Source: Microbotryum silenes-acaulis
Taxonomy: Eukaryota > Basidiomycota > Microbotryomycetes > Microbotryales > Microbotryaceae
DNA: 64,000 bases
Assembly (NCBI GenBank): GCA_003665825.1
Contig: QPFY01000010.1
Location: forward strand, 1 to 64,000
Direction: 5' to 3'
The position numbers and the translations under genes are program-made. The notes under the pieces are model-generated. The model saw nothing but the letters and a program-made list of their open reading frames with translations, searched no databases and was not told the DNA's origin. Below, one piece after another: positions 37,497 to 49,441 of the stretch. Each line of letters begins with the position of its first letter. Positions within the stretch are counted from its first letter, which is position 1.

Positions 37497-39793
37497 ATGT
37501 CTCTGTGGCGTAAGCCGGGCACTCGCACATTTCAGCTCGTCCATCGATCCCAACGCGACCCCCTCATCAATGACCCTGAAGCAAGCGATCGGGTCCTAAA
37601 GGAGGTTGGCGCGAAGCAGCGACCCAAGGTGAGCTTCGCAGCGGGACGGTTCAACGTCATCCGATCGCCCAAACGCGCGGATTCGGCGTGACCGCGTTCG
37701 ACACTGCCATGCAGCAACACTGACATCGTATGAAACTGTTATGCGCTCTGCGAACGTACTCTGTCTTCTCTTTTTGCCACGATAGGGAAACGCGGCCGGG
37801 CCACCCGCGTCGGACTTGGAGCTAACGTTCGACCGTGCCCCACGCTCGATCGAGGGCGATGATGACGCCGGCGATGCAGCTGCCTATGGCGTGTACTTTG
37901 ACGACACCAAATATGACTACATGCAGCATCTGCGTCGCGTAGGAGACGTCGGCGAGTCATACCTCGTCGAAGCACCCAGTAAGAAAGGCAAGCGCCCGTT
38001 CGGCGACAAGGACGTTCGCTCGTCCGAAGGCGTCGTCGTCAAGGACTCGCCGTCGACCGAGCTCGAGCTCCCCGAAGAAGCATTGCCGTCCCATCCGCTC
38101 GACGAAGTGTCCTATATCGACGCGACAATCTCTCGCACCGAGACCAAGGGGCTGCAACCGGACCTGGATCCGAACATCCGGGAAGTCCTCGAGGCGCTCG
38201 ATGACGACGATTACGCGCTCGATGCAGAGGGAGACTCGGAAGACGAAGACGACTTTTTCGGCTCGATTGTGCAAGGCGGCGAGGTTATTGGTAGCCATGG
38301 GTGGCATCGCGCAAATTTGGATGAAGAGCCGGGACCGGATCGAAAGGAACGAGATCCACTGGCACGAGGCATGCGCGAGCTTGCGTTGACGACCCATGGA
38401 GACGGAAATGACGAAGTTGACGACTCTTTAGAAGCCCGCGTCGCTCGCTTCAAAGCGACATCAGCAAATGCTCCCAGCAGCGAGCTCTCTGACGAGGACG
38501 GGTTCTCGGAAGGTGGTGACACCATTGCCGAGCTTAAAGCCGGCAGCGCTCGGCGACCACCACGCCGGGGGGCCAGTGCGGTCGGGTCACAATTCTCCAT
38601 GTCGAGTTCGGCCATGTTCCGGAACCAAGGGCTACAAACGCTCGACGAGCGCTTTGATCAGGTAAGTATTGGTTATCAGAAGCCGATCGGCGGTTCCACA
38701 CCCGATGGCGCAAGGGACGCAATCTTTATTAACCAACAAACACCTGTTCATGTTATCGATCCCTAGATCGAAAAACTCTACGAGGACGATTCTGATGACG
38801 AATCTTGGGGCGAAGATTCTGATGGGCCGGGGGAAGATGACAATGCGCAGCCTCGTGCAATACCCTTTGGCCAGCCTCGAGAGGACCTGGATCAGATCCT
38901 TGAAGAGTTCCTTTCTCGATACGAAATTCTGGGCGGCAAAATGAGACATCGGGCGGAGGGTGACGATGGATACCTGGGTCACATGGGCGAATTGGATCGA
39001 CTTCGATCCGAGCTGGCTTCGTTGGATATCGCCGGGTCGTCGGCGGCAACGGATTCTGTGACGGTCGCGCGGCAATTGGAGAAGGACTCGATCTTGGCCG
39101 CTGTCGAACGGCAACGCAAGGAAGCTCGCCCCAGAAAGGGCAACGAATCGATCGATATCGACGAGCGGCCGAAGGAGAGGTGGGATTGCGAAACTGTCCT
39201 CAGTCAGTTCCCTTCAACGGGTATTCGGAGGTTTACTTGATCGCTGACTGAGGCTAGCGCTTACTTCCTCGTACAGGTACCTACAGTAACATCTCGAATC
39301 ACCCCCGTTTATTGCGCGTCAAAGGTGGTCCGACGTCTCGGGCATCCCGCATTCGGCTTGACGAGAAAACCGGATTCCCGATTGTGGGATCGGCGGTCAG
39401 GGCTGGGCTTAAGGCGGGAAGCGGTGAGACGATAGGCGACGCTGAAGACGAGGACGAGGGGGATGACGAAGCTCGTAAGTGAAGGATTGCCGGCGAACGG
39501 GTCGTTTAGGCCTACTAGGACTGACAGAGAGGATGGTCGGTCACGTCTCTCTCGTCCCTGCGATAGCGCGCGTCGAGACGATCAAGCGGCCACGAGATGA
39601 GACCGCCGAGGACAAACGCGCTCGCAAGAGTGCGGTCAAAGAGCAACGCTCGGCTCGACGAGCAGAGAAGAAGAGCACAAAAGACGAATTCTCACAGGAG
39701 ATGACGCGACAAAAGCGCGTGGCGGGGAGGGCTGTGGCCGATGGAGCTGCGGCAGATGTCCGCGTGGGCCAAGGTGCCCGTCGCCTAGCGTGA
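37497..39793 (+). CDS. LTV1: Ltv1, 40S ribosome assembly factor
   Basis: Assembly factor that rides on pre-40S particles and is released late in maturation. Exons 37497-37628, 37786-38661, 38767-39202, 39277-39474 and 39567-39793 join in frame to 622 residues. Seen: the family N-terminus FQLVHRSQRDPLINDPEAS at 12-30, long acidic stretches (DDDDYALDAEGDSEDEDDFF), the conserved middle LEEFLSRYEILGGK, then KERWDCETVLSTYSNISNHP formed across the third intron, and a basic C-terminus (KRPRDETAEDKRARKSAVKE) expected to bind RNA. Each junction keeps a conserved motif in frame. Convergent with YIP1. Confidence 0.95.
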
Positions 39794-40021
39794 TCGGCGA
39801 TTCCAGCAGTATGCGAATGAACGGGTGGCTCAGCGATGCAACTTAGACTTCAGACTATGGACATGTTAATCGAAATCTAGGCCTTCAATACCACGCCACT
39901 GCGACCATCAAACACGCTCAGCATTGCGAAAGCTGCATATCTATGGGGCGCAAGCAGACTGGGAAGCCAGTCAGTCACGGGTCAAAGTCGGCCTTCAAAC
40001 GGCAGGACGGGGCGAGATCGC
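39794..40021. other. Convergent intergenic spacer LTV1 / YIP1
   Basis: 228 bp between stop codons, no gene seen. Confidence 0.55.
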
Positions 40022-41152
40022 TTACAGCAGTCCGACGGGATATGCTACAAGCAGTCGCTGGGACGATAATTGCAGGACGGATGAAAATATGGCTGACGCA
40101 GAGTATGAGCACCACGCAATGCTTGAACCCGAGACGATGTAGCCGAGAGAGCCACTGCGGACAGACGTGATGAGCGACCTGATTTAGGAATGGATAGAGA
40201 GAGGTAGAACGAGCCACTCACTCGAGGCTGACCACGACCGAGATCATACTCAAAAGAACCAGTGGCAAAAGACAATAACCAAGCACAGATGCCGTTCGAT
40301 ACGCATCGATGCCTCTCTCGGACATGAGATTTAAAAGAATGTAGATCGAGGCCGAGCCGACGAGTGCGACACCGTAGATGTAAGAGAACTGGGGCTTGCC
40401 CGACTTGACATTCGAGATGTCCGGAATACAAGGGAACGAGCGTGTGTTAGCGCAAACCCCTCTCCAGACGTGCCACACAAACTCCCAGTGGGCGTCGACT
40501 CACCAGCAGCAGGAACCCGGCAAAGACGGAGCAAAAGACGAGAGGACCAGCCAAATCTGCATCATCCATGATGTGCGAGTCGACCTTGCTGAGCGGGTTC
40601 AGCACCGTCAGCGACTTTTGCAGAATGTGATCAAAGTTGACGCCAAGTTCTGGGGTAAGGGAGATTTAACAGAGTGAGCGGAGAGAACGGTCAGGGACTG
40701 TCCAGCTATCGCCGAATCGGACGTTCCACGCGTGAGCGAGAGCTGGGCTCTGACACACTCAGAAGGGCACCTTCCTGTATCGAGCAAAAGTGCACGCGAT
40801 TCAACACACCTTGTAGCAGAGGTGGTTCTCCATCCTGGCCTGTCCACGGAGTGAAGGCGTTCCACCAGTTCTGAACGATGGTCGGCTGACCCGAGCCGTA
40901 GCCGGCCACGCTCGAGCCTACTGCACCTGTTGCGCCCGAGGGTGATGAGCCGATGCGACCGGCCACGACCGACGGTCGCGAGTTTGGGTCGAGCGAGGGC
41001 CGATTGTTGTAAAAGGACGACGCCGGCGGGAGTGAGGCAGCGGAATGGGGGTGCTGTGACGTGGACGGCGACGGCGAGGCTGAGGACGAATAGAACTGCA
41101 AGTTCGCGTCGGTGGCGCCAAACTGTGGGCCTTGGTAGTACGTGTTGGACAT
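40022..41152 (-). CDS. YIP1: Yip1-family Golgi/ER membrane protein
   Basis: Multi-span membrane protein that works with Rab GTPases in ER-Golgi vesicle traffic. Exons 41152-40810, 40649-40504, 40403-40222 and 40154-40022 join in frame to 267 residues. The N-terminal half is cytosolic, Ser/Pro-rich, with [14 protein letters not shown]. The Yip1 domain begins with [19 protein letters not shown]. Hydrophobic spans follow: [56 protein letters not shown], the [10 protein letters not shown] segment and the [11 protein letters not shown] end. The last exon is only recovered by splicing at 40221; without it the frame stops at SLE and the family's last span is missing. No defect seen. Confidence 0.93.
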
Positions 41153-41943
41153 GTGGAGTTGGCCGTAGCAATAGTGGACGAGTCAGAGTTGACGATAAAG
41201 ACAGTTCCTCAAGCGACGGTGTCAGCAATCGTTTGAGAGCGGCTAGCTCTCGACTGCTTTCGCCAAAGGTGGGTTGATTATGGCCAAGCCGACGCCGTGA
41301 AGGTTCACGCGCCACCGAAACACTCGGCGCGCTACACAGTCGCTACACGCTCTCGAATTAGCTCGACTCGGAGCCGAGTTGAATTGTGGTCATATTCACA
41401 CTCGACGATTTCGCCGTTTAGGTCCCATCCTAATACCGAACCGCACCCTTCCTATTGGCTTGCATCATCACAACAGAGCAGGATTCCCCATTAGATAAGA
41501 TAATCTCGCAAGAGATATAGATAGATATCTTAGGAGATAAGATGCCAGATATCTTCGCTTGGAGGCGGTCGATTGGGACTCGTAGGAGCCTGCCATTGGG
41601 TGGCCAGTACCACATTTTAAGTATCACAAAATGTGGATGGGCAAAGCTGGCTTTCTGTTCACTGTTTTCTGATTCTCTTGAATTGATAAGTGCTGGGAAG
41701 ACGAATCATTGCTCAGTCAAGCGGGAGAATAATGCATTGATGCCGATCGTAAGTTGTGCTAATCCGTGTCGTCAGTCGGCGGAGTCGTCCGAAATGTCCA
41801 CCTCCGCTGGAACGACTGCCATGACGTCTTTGACTTTTACTTCTTCTCAGCTGACCTAGCGAGCTTGCCAGAGATCATTTGCAGAGCCAGCTCTCAGTCA
41901 AAAGTAGTAAGTCTGTGCCTCTTTGTCTCGATGGCGTATAATT

Positions 41944-42556
41944 CAAGGGTCCGCATTAGATCAGATCTGATCTGACGGGGGTTAGATCAAGTTCAGATCA
42001 ATCAAGCCTCGAGGAAAAAAAATCCAAAAGTAGGCGGTACCTGGATGCTGCCATTGTGATTTGAAATGCCAACGCAGTGCGGCGCACCTGATCACTGCAT
42101 GAGAGAGAATGGAGCGCGCCATCTACCATCTGCCATCGCCGCCGCATTGGGTGTCGGCCCCGCGCCACAGAAATACTACTACAGGGTGTGGTCCTCCTCT
42201 GATGGGCCTTCGTTGCAGTGTCAGGTGCTGACTCATTGCAAACACTTTCTCATAGGGATCATGCGACCCAATCCAGTCATAAAAGCGGGGAGCTCCTCCA
42301 AAAAGCGGCGGCTTAGCAAGGTGATCACTTTGGAGCATGATGAGGATGAGGATGAGGATAAGGTTGTGGAAGAAGATGAGGATTTCAACATGTAGACATG
42401 TAGAAGTCTCTCTGTGCCAAATTAGGCAATTTCATGTCTCAGATCAAATTGATCTGCTCAGATCAGATCAAGATCAGATCAATCAAGGCAGAATCAGAAA
42501 AATTCAGATCAGATCTGATCTGATCTGGCGGTGATCTGATCTAATGCGGACCCTTG
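41944..42556. mobile_element. 613-bp inverted-repeat element nested in the hAT-like element
   Basis: Perfect 24-bp terminal inverted repeats starting CAAGGGTCCGCATTAGATCA, related to the outer element's ends (15 of 18 positions). GATCAGATC motifs are repeated next to both ends. Probable target duplication: GGCGTAT at 41933-41939 and 42557-42563, with a few extra bases (AATT) on the left. It encloses a 109-codon frame (42066-42395) with a Lys/Arg patch and an Asp/Glu-rich end. I do not recognise this frame. Confidence 0.8.
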
Positions 42557-42786
42557 GGCGTATTCCGTACTCACAAGCTCCTCCTCAGCCGTGGGGAGGT
42601 CCGACTCCATACTGCTTCCGCAAAGGCTCAATCGATTATAGTCGTTCGGCGAAGTGTGAGAGTGCGAGTGTGCAAGCGACGAAAGAAGAGGACCGGGGCG
42701 GGTAGACTGCGAAGTTCCCAAAATTTCGCATTTGCACCTCCTTTCTCTGTACGATTAGTTGATGAAGCACTCTGACAGCAAAAAAC

Positions 42787-42994
42787 TGTTAAGTCGTATG
42801 TCTCGGGAGGGGACTGGATCGGCAACCAGTAAGTACACGAGACACAGTACGAGTGGTAGGAAGTATATTGGAGCGTTAGGGGGAAGACTAAAGAGGCTCG
42901 CGGTGCGAGTGCGCGAAATATCTCTAAGTCCAAAAGGGGTCCAAGCGGCGCGCGGCTGGCCAGACTTGGCGCGGGTTGGAGATCGAATTCAACA
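42787..42994 (-). repeat. Solo family-2 LTR with TSD AAAAC
   Basis: Ends TGTTAAGTCG (42787) and GAATTCAACA (42994), flanked on both sides by AAAAC (42782-42786 and 42995-42999). It matches the family-2 LTR at 20427-20728 but lacks the internal duplication. It is the scar of a full element lost by LTR-LTR recombination, inserted inside the hAT-like element. Confidence 0.88.
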
Positions 42995-43728
42995 AAAACG
43001 TCTGAAGGGGTGCCAAATTGGCCCGTCGGCAAGCCGTGCCGCCTCACCCGCGGTCAGCGGTTGGGCCAAACCATGAGGCACAAACATGGGGATTGGGCCG
43101 AACACAATTGGAAATTCGATGACCTCGCTGGGGAGCACGAACCTCCTCAGTGTAAACTACAGCTTCCAGCGCAACAGGAGTTTGTACCAGACAAAAAAGA
43201 AAATCAAGATATCCAAAGATATCTAAGGAAACCCCCGGGGGCATATCTATCTATCTAAGATATTTGGTCCCTAGATAAGATGACATCTATATCTAAGTGA
43301 GATATGCTAAGATAGATATCTAGACATCTAATGAGGAACCCTGCAACAGAGTAAATAGCGCGTATGTCACAGTACTACCAGGAGCTATCAAGTTTGCAGC
43401 TTAGTATCCTCTCACTGTGACGTTGCTGCATTAAGAAGAAGAGGATTCCTCTGTGTCTTAAAAAGAAATAAAGGCGCCGGAAACCGTGTTCTCGACCACA
43501 TTGGGTACTCGTCAAATTGGCAGCTCACGCGCTCACCGCAGCTGAGTCCAGTATCCAGTAGCTTAGTGGCAGCAGGTGGCAGCTGTAAGCAGCTCGTAAG
43601 CTCGAAGCACGGAGCAGTCGCGGGGTCGGCCGCTCAACTCTTTCCTGGCGCTCGAGCCGGCTCGATACCTGGACAAGTCCCCACGCGCCCCACACTGAAC
43701 CGATACATGCACTCCGAGCACCCGGCCG

Positions 43729-46700
43729 ATGAACGAACAGCAGGATCAAGATCGATCGCCGTCGCTGACCCTGCGGCGCGTCGTGTCGGGGCCTTGCAAC
43801 ATCGAGGCCGGCGCATCAGCTTGGGCAAGTGCATGTGAGCCACACAGTGCGACCCACCCCATCCCTCGCATCGTAAGTCAAGTAACCAAGTTGCCGAGCC
43901 AATCTTATGTGTCTGCTGGGTATGGCGCTGTACAGCCTTCCGACCATCGAGCCCTCTTGGGCACTACGCGACCTGTGGCTTACCCCACCCCACCGGGCCC
44001 CCACGAACCCTCCATTGCCCCACTCTCGGCTTTTCGCTCACGCAGATCGCTGCGGTCCAGGATCGGATCAATGTACTCGACCACAGATGGCAACTCGTCG
44101 ATAGCCTCCCGTTCGAGCTCGCCTCTCCCTCCCAAACCCATCTCGAGTCGCTGGTGCATGCGGTGGCGTTCGATGCTCATTCTTGCCGCGTAAGTCCGGA
44201 CATTCGATGAGATCGCGGCTGAGAAGCCATCTGGACTATCGTCTTTGATCACCCTCACACCCGGGCTAGACTGATCATCACACCTTAATTTTGATCTTAC
44301 TGGAATGGATCAGATTGCGTCGTCTTCACATGGCCGCGTTGCCGTGTGGCACAAGCCCACCGCTCGCTCCGCATGGAAAGTTCATTCAAGTTTCGTGGCG
44401 CCCTGTTCGGTGCACGCCCTCGACTTTCGTGGCAGTAAGTGGGCGCTCGACAGCTTTTCTGCATTGTCGGAAATTTCTTCCCACGCCACCAGTATCGTCT
44501 CACCCTTGTTCTTGCGTCTCATGCTGCGCAGGCCGGATAGTAGCCGGGGGCGATTCCTTGTCATTGTGGGTTCTCGATGAGGGCTCGGCACTGCCTCAGT
44601 GGGTGAACATGGCGGGCACACCGTGAGTCATCTCCATCACCCGAGGGCTTTCCCGCGCGAGAGCCTCATTCCACTAAACATCGTATGCGTGTGCCCCGCC
44701 AGATCGGCCTCACGCATCGTTATGGCAAAGCTGTCGCCTTCGTCCGACTTGCTTGCAACGGTTGAGCAAGTGTGTGGATGGCCGCTTATCTTGGCCTTCG
44801 GGCGCTACAACTGACGTCGCTTATACCGGTTCACCCATTTTCAGCAAAGCTGTGTTGTCAAACTCTCACGTGTGAGAAGGACGACCGAACTCAAACTCGC
44901 TTTCGTCTGCAACGCATCCCACTCATTGCCGCTGCGCACCCTCGACTGGCGACCAAGCGACGATGCTTCAGAGTGAGTGAATTGGCGTGTGACAACGCGA
45001 TAGAAAATGGACCCTCGTTTGCGCTTATAACGATTGGGTTGGATGACAACCTTCGCAGATCCGAACCGATTCTGTTCACAGAAACGATCGACGGCGTGTT
45101 CAGGATCTGGGGCTGTGTGATTGACGAGCCCGACCGGTTCTCGCTTTGGGCCTCACTCGACGTAGCCTCAGGACTGAACCAGAGGGTTCCGCTGATGACG
45201 AAGCGATTGCGCGGTCACCCCATGGTTTGGGACACCGCATCGGAAGCTCGCGGCCGCGAATTTAGCACTACGGATGAATTTCTCGTTGTCTTCACGGACG
45301 GGTCGGCGGCCTCGATACTGGTTGAGGTCAGTGCTGAGCTGGCACAATCAAGGTGGAAGCACACTGGGTTGCTGCGTGCTGACATCTCTAGGCCCCTTCA
45401 GAATTTCGATGCCCGCCCTCCTGCTTGCTTAGTTCAGTCGGCGGGTGCAATATCCGGCGTGGCCTTCGCCGCGGAGGACCTGCCGTGCCTTCGATACACG
45501 ATGTTACTGAACATCTCCGATACTCAATGCGTCGTCGTGGGTCGTAATACTCGCGGGGTCGTCGTCACCTCGGGCATGGTAAACTTCTTGGACACGCACT
45601 CGTTCATGGGGCATTCGATGTCGACCAAGCCCCCCGTCAATATGGTAGGCTGTGTTAGCCAGCTTCTTACGACCCTCGACGGGAACGCCACTATCGCTTG
45701 CGGGAGCGCGAAACGCGTTCAAACTTGGAATCATGACCGGGCAGGAAATATGTCCAAGTCCATCATAGCGGACATTCAGAGGGTGTCCGTCGGGCACTGT
45801 GTCGCATGGCATGCCGGTGAGCATCTTCTGGACGATAGGAGATGGTTAAAAGCGTTGCTGACGGGTGTACATGTTCGGCAGGTGGAAAACGTTTAAGAGT
45901 GGCCGTGCTGGATACGGAGCGACTGCGCGTCTATGATCTGGGGCCGGGCGTTCGATCGCGACTTCTGGCGGAACAAGGTGTCTTGTCGGCGGCTCCGTTC
46001 AGCTCCTTCGTCGTTGCTCAGTCCGGTTGCAACGCCGAGAGAGTGTCGCTTCATGCGCTCTCAAGAGACCTTAATCTGAACTCTTGGATAGTGGAGGGGT
46101 GCAACATCTGCTCGGCAAGCCCCGTTCCTGTCGCTTCGAAATGGCCGACCCTGCCCAGGTTTAAATTCCTAACTTCCTCGACGAACTCCCCGGGCCCCGG
46201 AGTGCCCATCGAGCACAAGCTCGTACTTTTCGATGGCAAAGGTACACTTGTAGTCTTGAAGGCTCTGCTCTCGCCCGCGGGGCCCGTTCAGTGGCTTGAC
46301 GAAGCCCAATATTCGGTGTCGCAATCACAGCCGACCGCTGCTGCAGTCAGTCCCACCGGCGTGGTGGCCTTGGTGTCACCCTCGACGCCCAGAAATCCCG
46401 GCGAGCCTTCTTCGTTCGAGTTATCATTTTTGGACGAACGGTCTGTAGATCCTTGGTCATTTCAGCGATTCGAAGCGCACAAGAAGTGGGTTGAAGCCGT
46501 AGCCGGCGAGCAATCGGCCATTTCTTCAGACTAACGAACGAGCACTGACGACAGACATCTTTACAGCGACACACGCGTCCATTTGAGCTGGTCGTATGAT
46601 GGACAGATTCTGGCCGCAGGAAGCTCTTCCCGTGTTCGACTATTTGGGGCTCAAAGGATTGATGCCAATGGCAACCGGTCTGGATGGGGAGAAGTAGCAT

Positions 46701-49214
46701 CAATCAAAGTCGAACTGTCAGTGCATCCTTTTTGTTTTCTCCCGATTCCCCCGGATCGTCGTCACTGAAGAACGCTTGCTACCTGTGACAGATCTCTTCG
46801 GGGCCAAATCTCAGACATGTGCTGGTCCGCGCGTAAACTTGTACTGAGCTCGCGTGATCATTTGTGTTTCTATGATCTCACTCTCACCACAGGCGAAGCG
46901 CTCTTGGACAAGGTTGAAACGGGCTCGAACCCATTGCCCCTGTCTCACCCGCAGTTGCTTCACCAGGCCCTGTTGCAAGGTATGTGCGACCAGATTCTCG
47001 TGGCCAGTCATCTGGTACGTATACGAGGATGAGAAAGCCGGCATCGACATTTGGACTCTTCACTTCACAGGTCGATTCGAAGCCGTCACATCGATTCTCG
47101 CAGGTCTCGCATCCCATCTCAATGAGGATGAAAGGGTGGCGGAATCAGTACCAGCTGCGCCAGCTGAATTGTTGCTTCACAAGCTGTTCATGCCCGACCG
47201 CTCACAAAGACATGTGAGATTTTGACTGTGCGATACTTTCTATGTGTTTGCTGATGTCAAGCTTTCTGACGGCCATAGTTGTCTACGCGCAACGCTGCGC
47301 CAGGAGTTCTTTCATCTCTCACCTTCAGAGGAGCAGCCACCAGGTGCGCCGGCGATCTACTATTTATGTGTGGCCTCACTGACCATCAAATGCATTTCTA
47401 TGTGAAGCAGATCTGCCTGCGCCTCGATGTTGACGGAGGAGGCACTTGGGAGAATACTTGCTGCGGCTCGCGCAAGGGCACTCAACGGCTTGACTGATTC
47501 CGAGCATGAAGCACTTGCTCTGGTAGCGCGCACGACTTATCTTGTGGGCAATAGGCTCTGCTTAAGCGCTTTTACGAAAGACGTCATTGACGCGTCTTTT
47601 CACTGTTGGTATCAGGTGCAAAGCAAGCAAAGGACGTTAGACCTCAATGGGCTACGCTACCTCGTGGCGCTTCAAAGCTTCACTCTTAAAAGGGAGACGG
47701 TACCACGTAACTCAGATAGCCTCGATCGTTTGGCCAACCGCTACGTCATCCCCGCCTTCCATAGCGAGTGTCAGACAGTTCTGGTGGAGGAGACGGGAAG
47801 GATCATTGGCGGCACGAAACTCAACTGGGCGACAGCGAAGGCACTCGGGATGTTCATGTGGATTCGTGATCGCGGACTCCTGGTACGTACTCATCCAATA
47901 CAACTTCGACTGTTTGCAGCAAATAAGACATTTCTTGCCCGAATGTGCAGACCACGCAAATGGAGGTGGTTGGTCGCACCGAATACATGAACCCAAATCA
48001 AGCCGATAAGGACCCTATCACAGCGATGCTCTTTTTCCTGGCGATTGGCAAGAAGAGCGCTGTCACCACGCTGTGGAGACAGGCGAGCGGCCACGCGGAC
48101 CAAAAAACGGTGCTCAAGTTCCTGTCCAACGACTTCGAACTTGCTCGGTGGAAAACTGCAGCGCGGAAGAACGCGTTCGCCCTTCTCAGCAAACGGCGCT
48201 TCGGTAAGCGTTCAGCCATGGCCGCACTAGGTAACAGAGCTGAGATCCGTTTCAGTCGATCCTTTCAGTCTTTGCCGCAGCCTTCTTCCTCCTAGGAGAC
48301 AGTCTCAAAGACGCGGTCAACGTCTGCCTCCGCCAGCTCGATGACTTTCAATTGGCAGTCGCCATCTCCCGGGCCTATGAGGGAGACTGCGGGCCGGTCT
48401 TGAAGGAAGTGATGGAGCTTACGGTGATTCCCCTTGCTATGCGCCTCCACTCCCGATGGCTTGTCAGCTGGGCTTTCTGGATGATGAGCGATCGACAAAT
48501 GGCGGCGTATGCCCTTGTTGTAAGCTTTCAGCCCTGTTCTTTGCACCTGCGTCGAATCTGACCCAATCTGACGCGTTCTTCCTCGCACCAGCTTCCTTTT
48601 GGTGATCTGTTCCAACGAACGTCAATGACGTATACCGCTCCGAAAGTCGCCTCGTACAATGACCCCTATCTTGCGGTGCTATATCAGCAGATTCGCGAAC
48701 CGCAGAAAGTGCTTGATAAATCCCAAGACGTCGTTTCTGAATCGGATGTGAGTCCCAGTCCCGTGGTCCAGTGATAGCTTGCAAGATCGCTGACGGTGAC
48801 GATGCAGTTTGTCCTCCGCATGGCTCGGAATCTTCGTCGAATGGGTGAGCCCCGCATGTCGAATGGGGTTCCCCCTAGCTAAAGTCACGCTGTGGCCCAC
48901 GCTGATTATTTCTTGTACCGGATTGAACAGGGTGCCACTTGCTCGCCTTGGATCTGGTTCGCAACTATTCGTTTGCAGAGCAGTCCGCGCTTTCCACGAG
49001 CAACTTGAGGATCGCGACCGACCGCGCCTTCGACGCTCAATGTCTGGCCCTGAAAGGCAGCGATCACGGCAGGCCGGGAGTCGCCAACGATGTCCAAGCG
49101 AGAGAACTCGTTACAGGCTCGTCCAGTACGTCAGAGGTCGTGACGCCACTGCCAGGCATGACGCGCAAAATCGTTGTCGCTGCACCGGAGTTCGATATGA
49201 GCGCCTTCTTTTAA
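43729..49214 (+). CDS. RAV1: Rav1-like RAVE complex subunit (V-ATPase assembly)
   Basis: Large WD-repeat protein of the RAVE complex (Rav1/DmX family), which reassembles the V1 and V0 parts of the vacuolar H+-ATPase. The N-terminal beta-propeller is read from exons such as 44046-44189 (IAAVQDRINVLDHRWQL) and 44314-44434, followed by VAGGDSLSLWVLDE. The Rav1 C-terminal domain spans about 47.3-48.7 kb: DPITAMLFFLAIGKKSAV, LWRQASGHADQKTVLKFL, RWKTAARKNAFALLSKRRF, FFLLGDSLKDAVNVCLRQL. The protein ends with PEFDMSAFF at 49214, a typical family ending. There are many introns (roughly ten or more); the first three junctions are in frame, the rest were not all resolved. The start at 43729 is the likeliest but not certain. 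Confidence 0.87.
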
Positions 49215-49441
49215 TTGCGTTTACTGTTGCTGGGTCAGCCCGTCTTGTCGAGGTTTGCAATTAGCGAGAATTAGAAACGACTCTCAACATTCTGTGTGTA
49301 CACGTTATTACACCAAGTACGACCCTATATAGCGCAGCAGAGATGTCTCCTGGTATGGTACTGCTGAAATAAGCCTCACAGCCCTCCGGCAGAAGCCACC
49401 CCCCAAGTCGGGGAAATGATGGCAATTCTAAGCGGGAGTGA
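49215..49441. other. Convergent intergenic spacer RAV1 / LSG1
   Basis: 227 bp between stop codons, no gene seen. Confidence 0.55.

Larger units (their letters stand above)
41479..43343. mobile_element. hAT-like non-autonomous DNA transposon, 8-bp TSD
   Basis: Terminal inverted repeats of 18 bp, CAGGATTCCCCATTAGAT on the left and its near-complement on the right (16 of 18 match). Both sides are flanked by CAACAGAG (41471-41478 and 43344-43351). An 8-bp duplication and a CAGGG-type end are hAT hallmarks. The subterminal zones (41497-41560 and 43200-43320) are dense in AGATATC/GATAAGAT motifs. No transposase is readable. Without its two nested inserts it would be about 1.04 kb. Confidence 0.85.
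41153..43728. other. Intergenic region YIP1 / RAV1 filled with transposon remnants
   Basis: No host gene. It holds a hAT-like element (41479-43343) that contains a second element with similar ends and a solo copia LTR, all described separately. The outer parts (41153-41470 and 43352-43728) should carry the promoters of the two divergent genes. Confidence 0.7.

Noticed and set aside
41542..41859. 105-codon frame as a hAT transposase piece
   Set aside because: No DDE or BED zinc-finger residues could be recognised; probably chance within the non-autonomous element.
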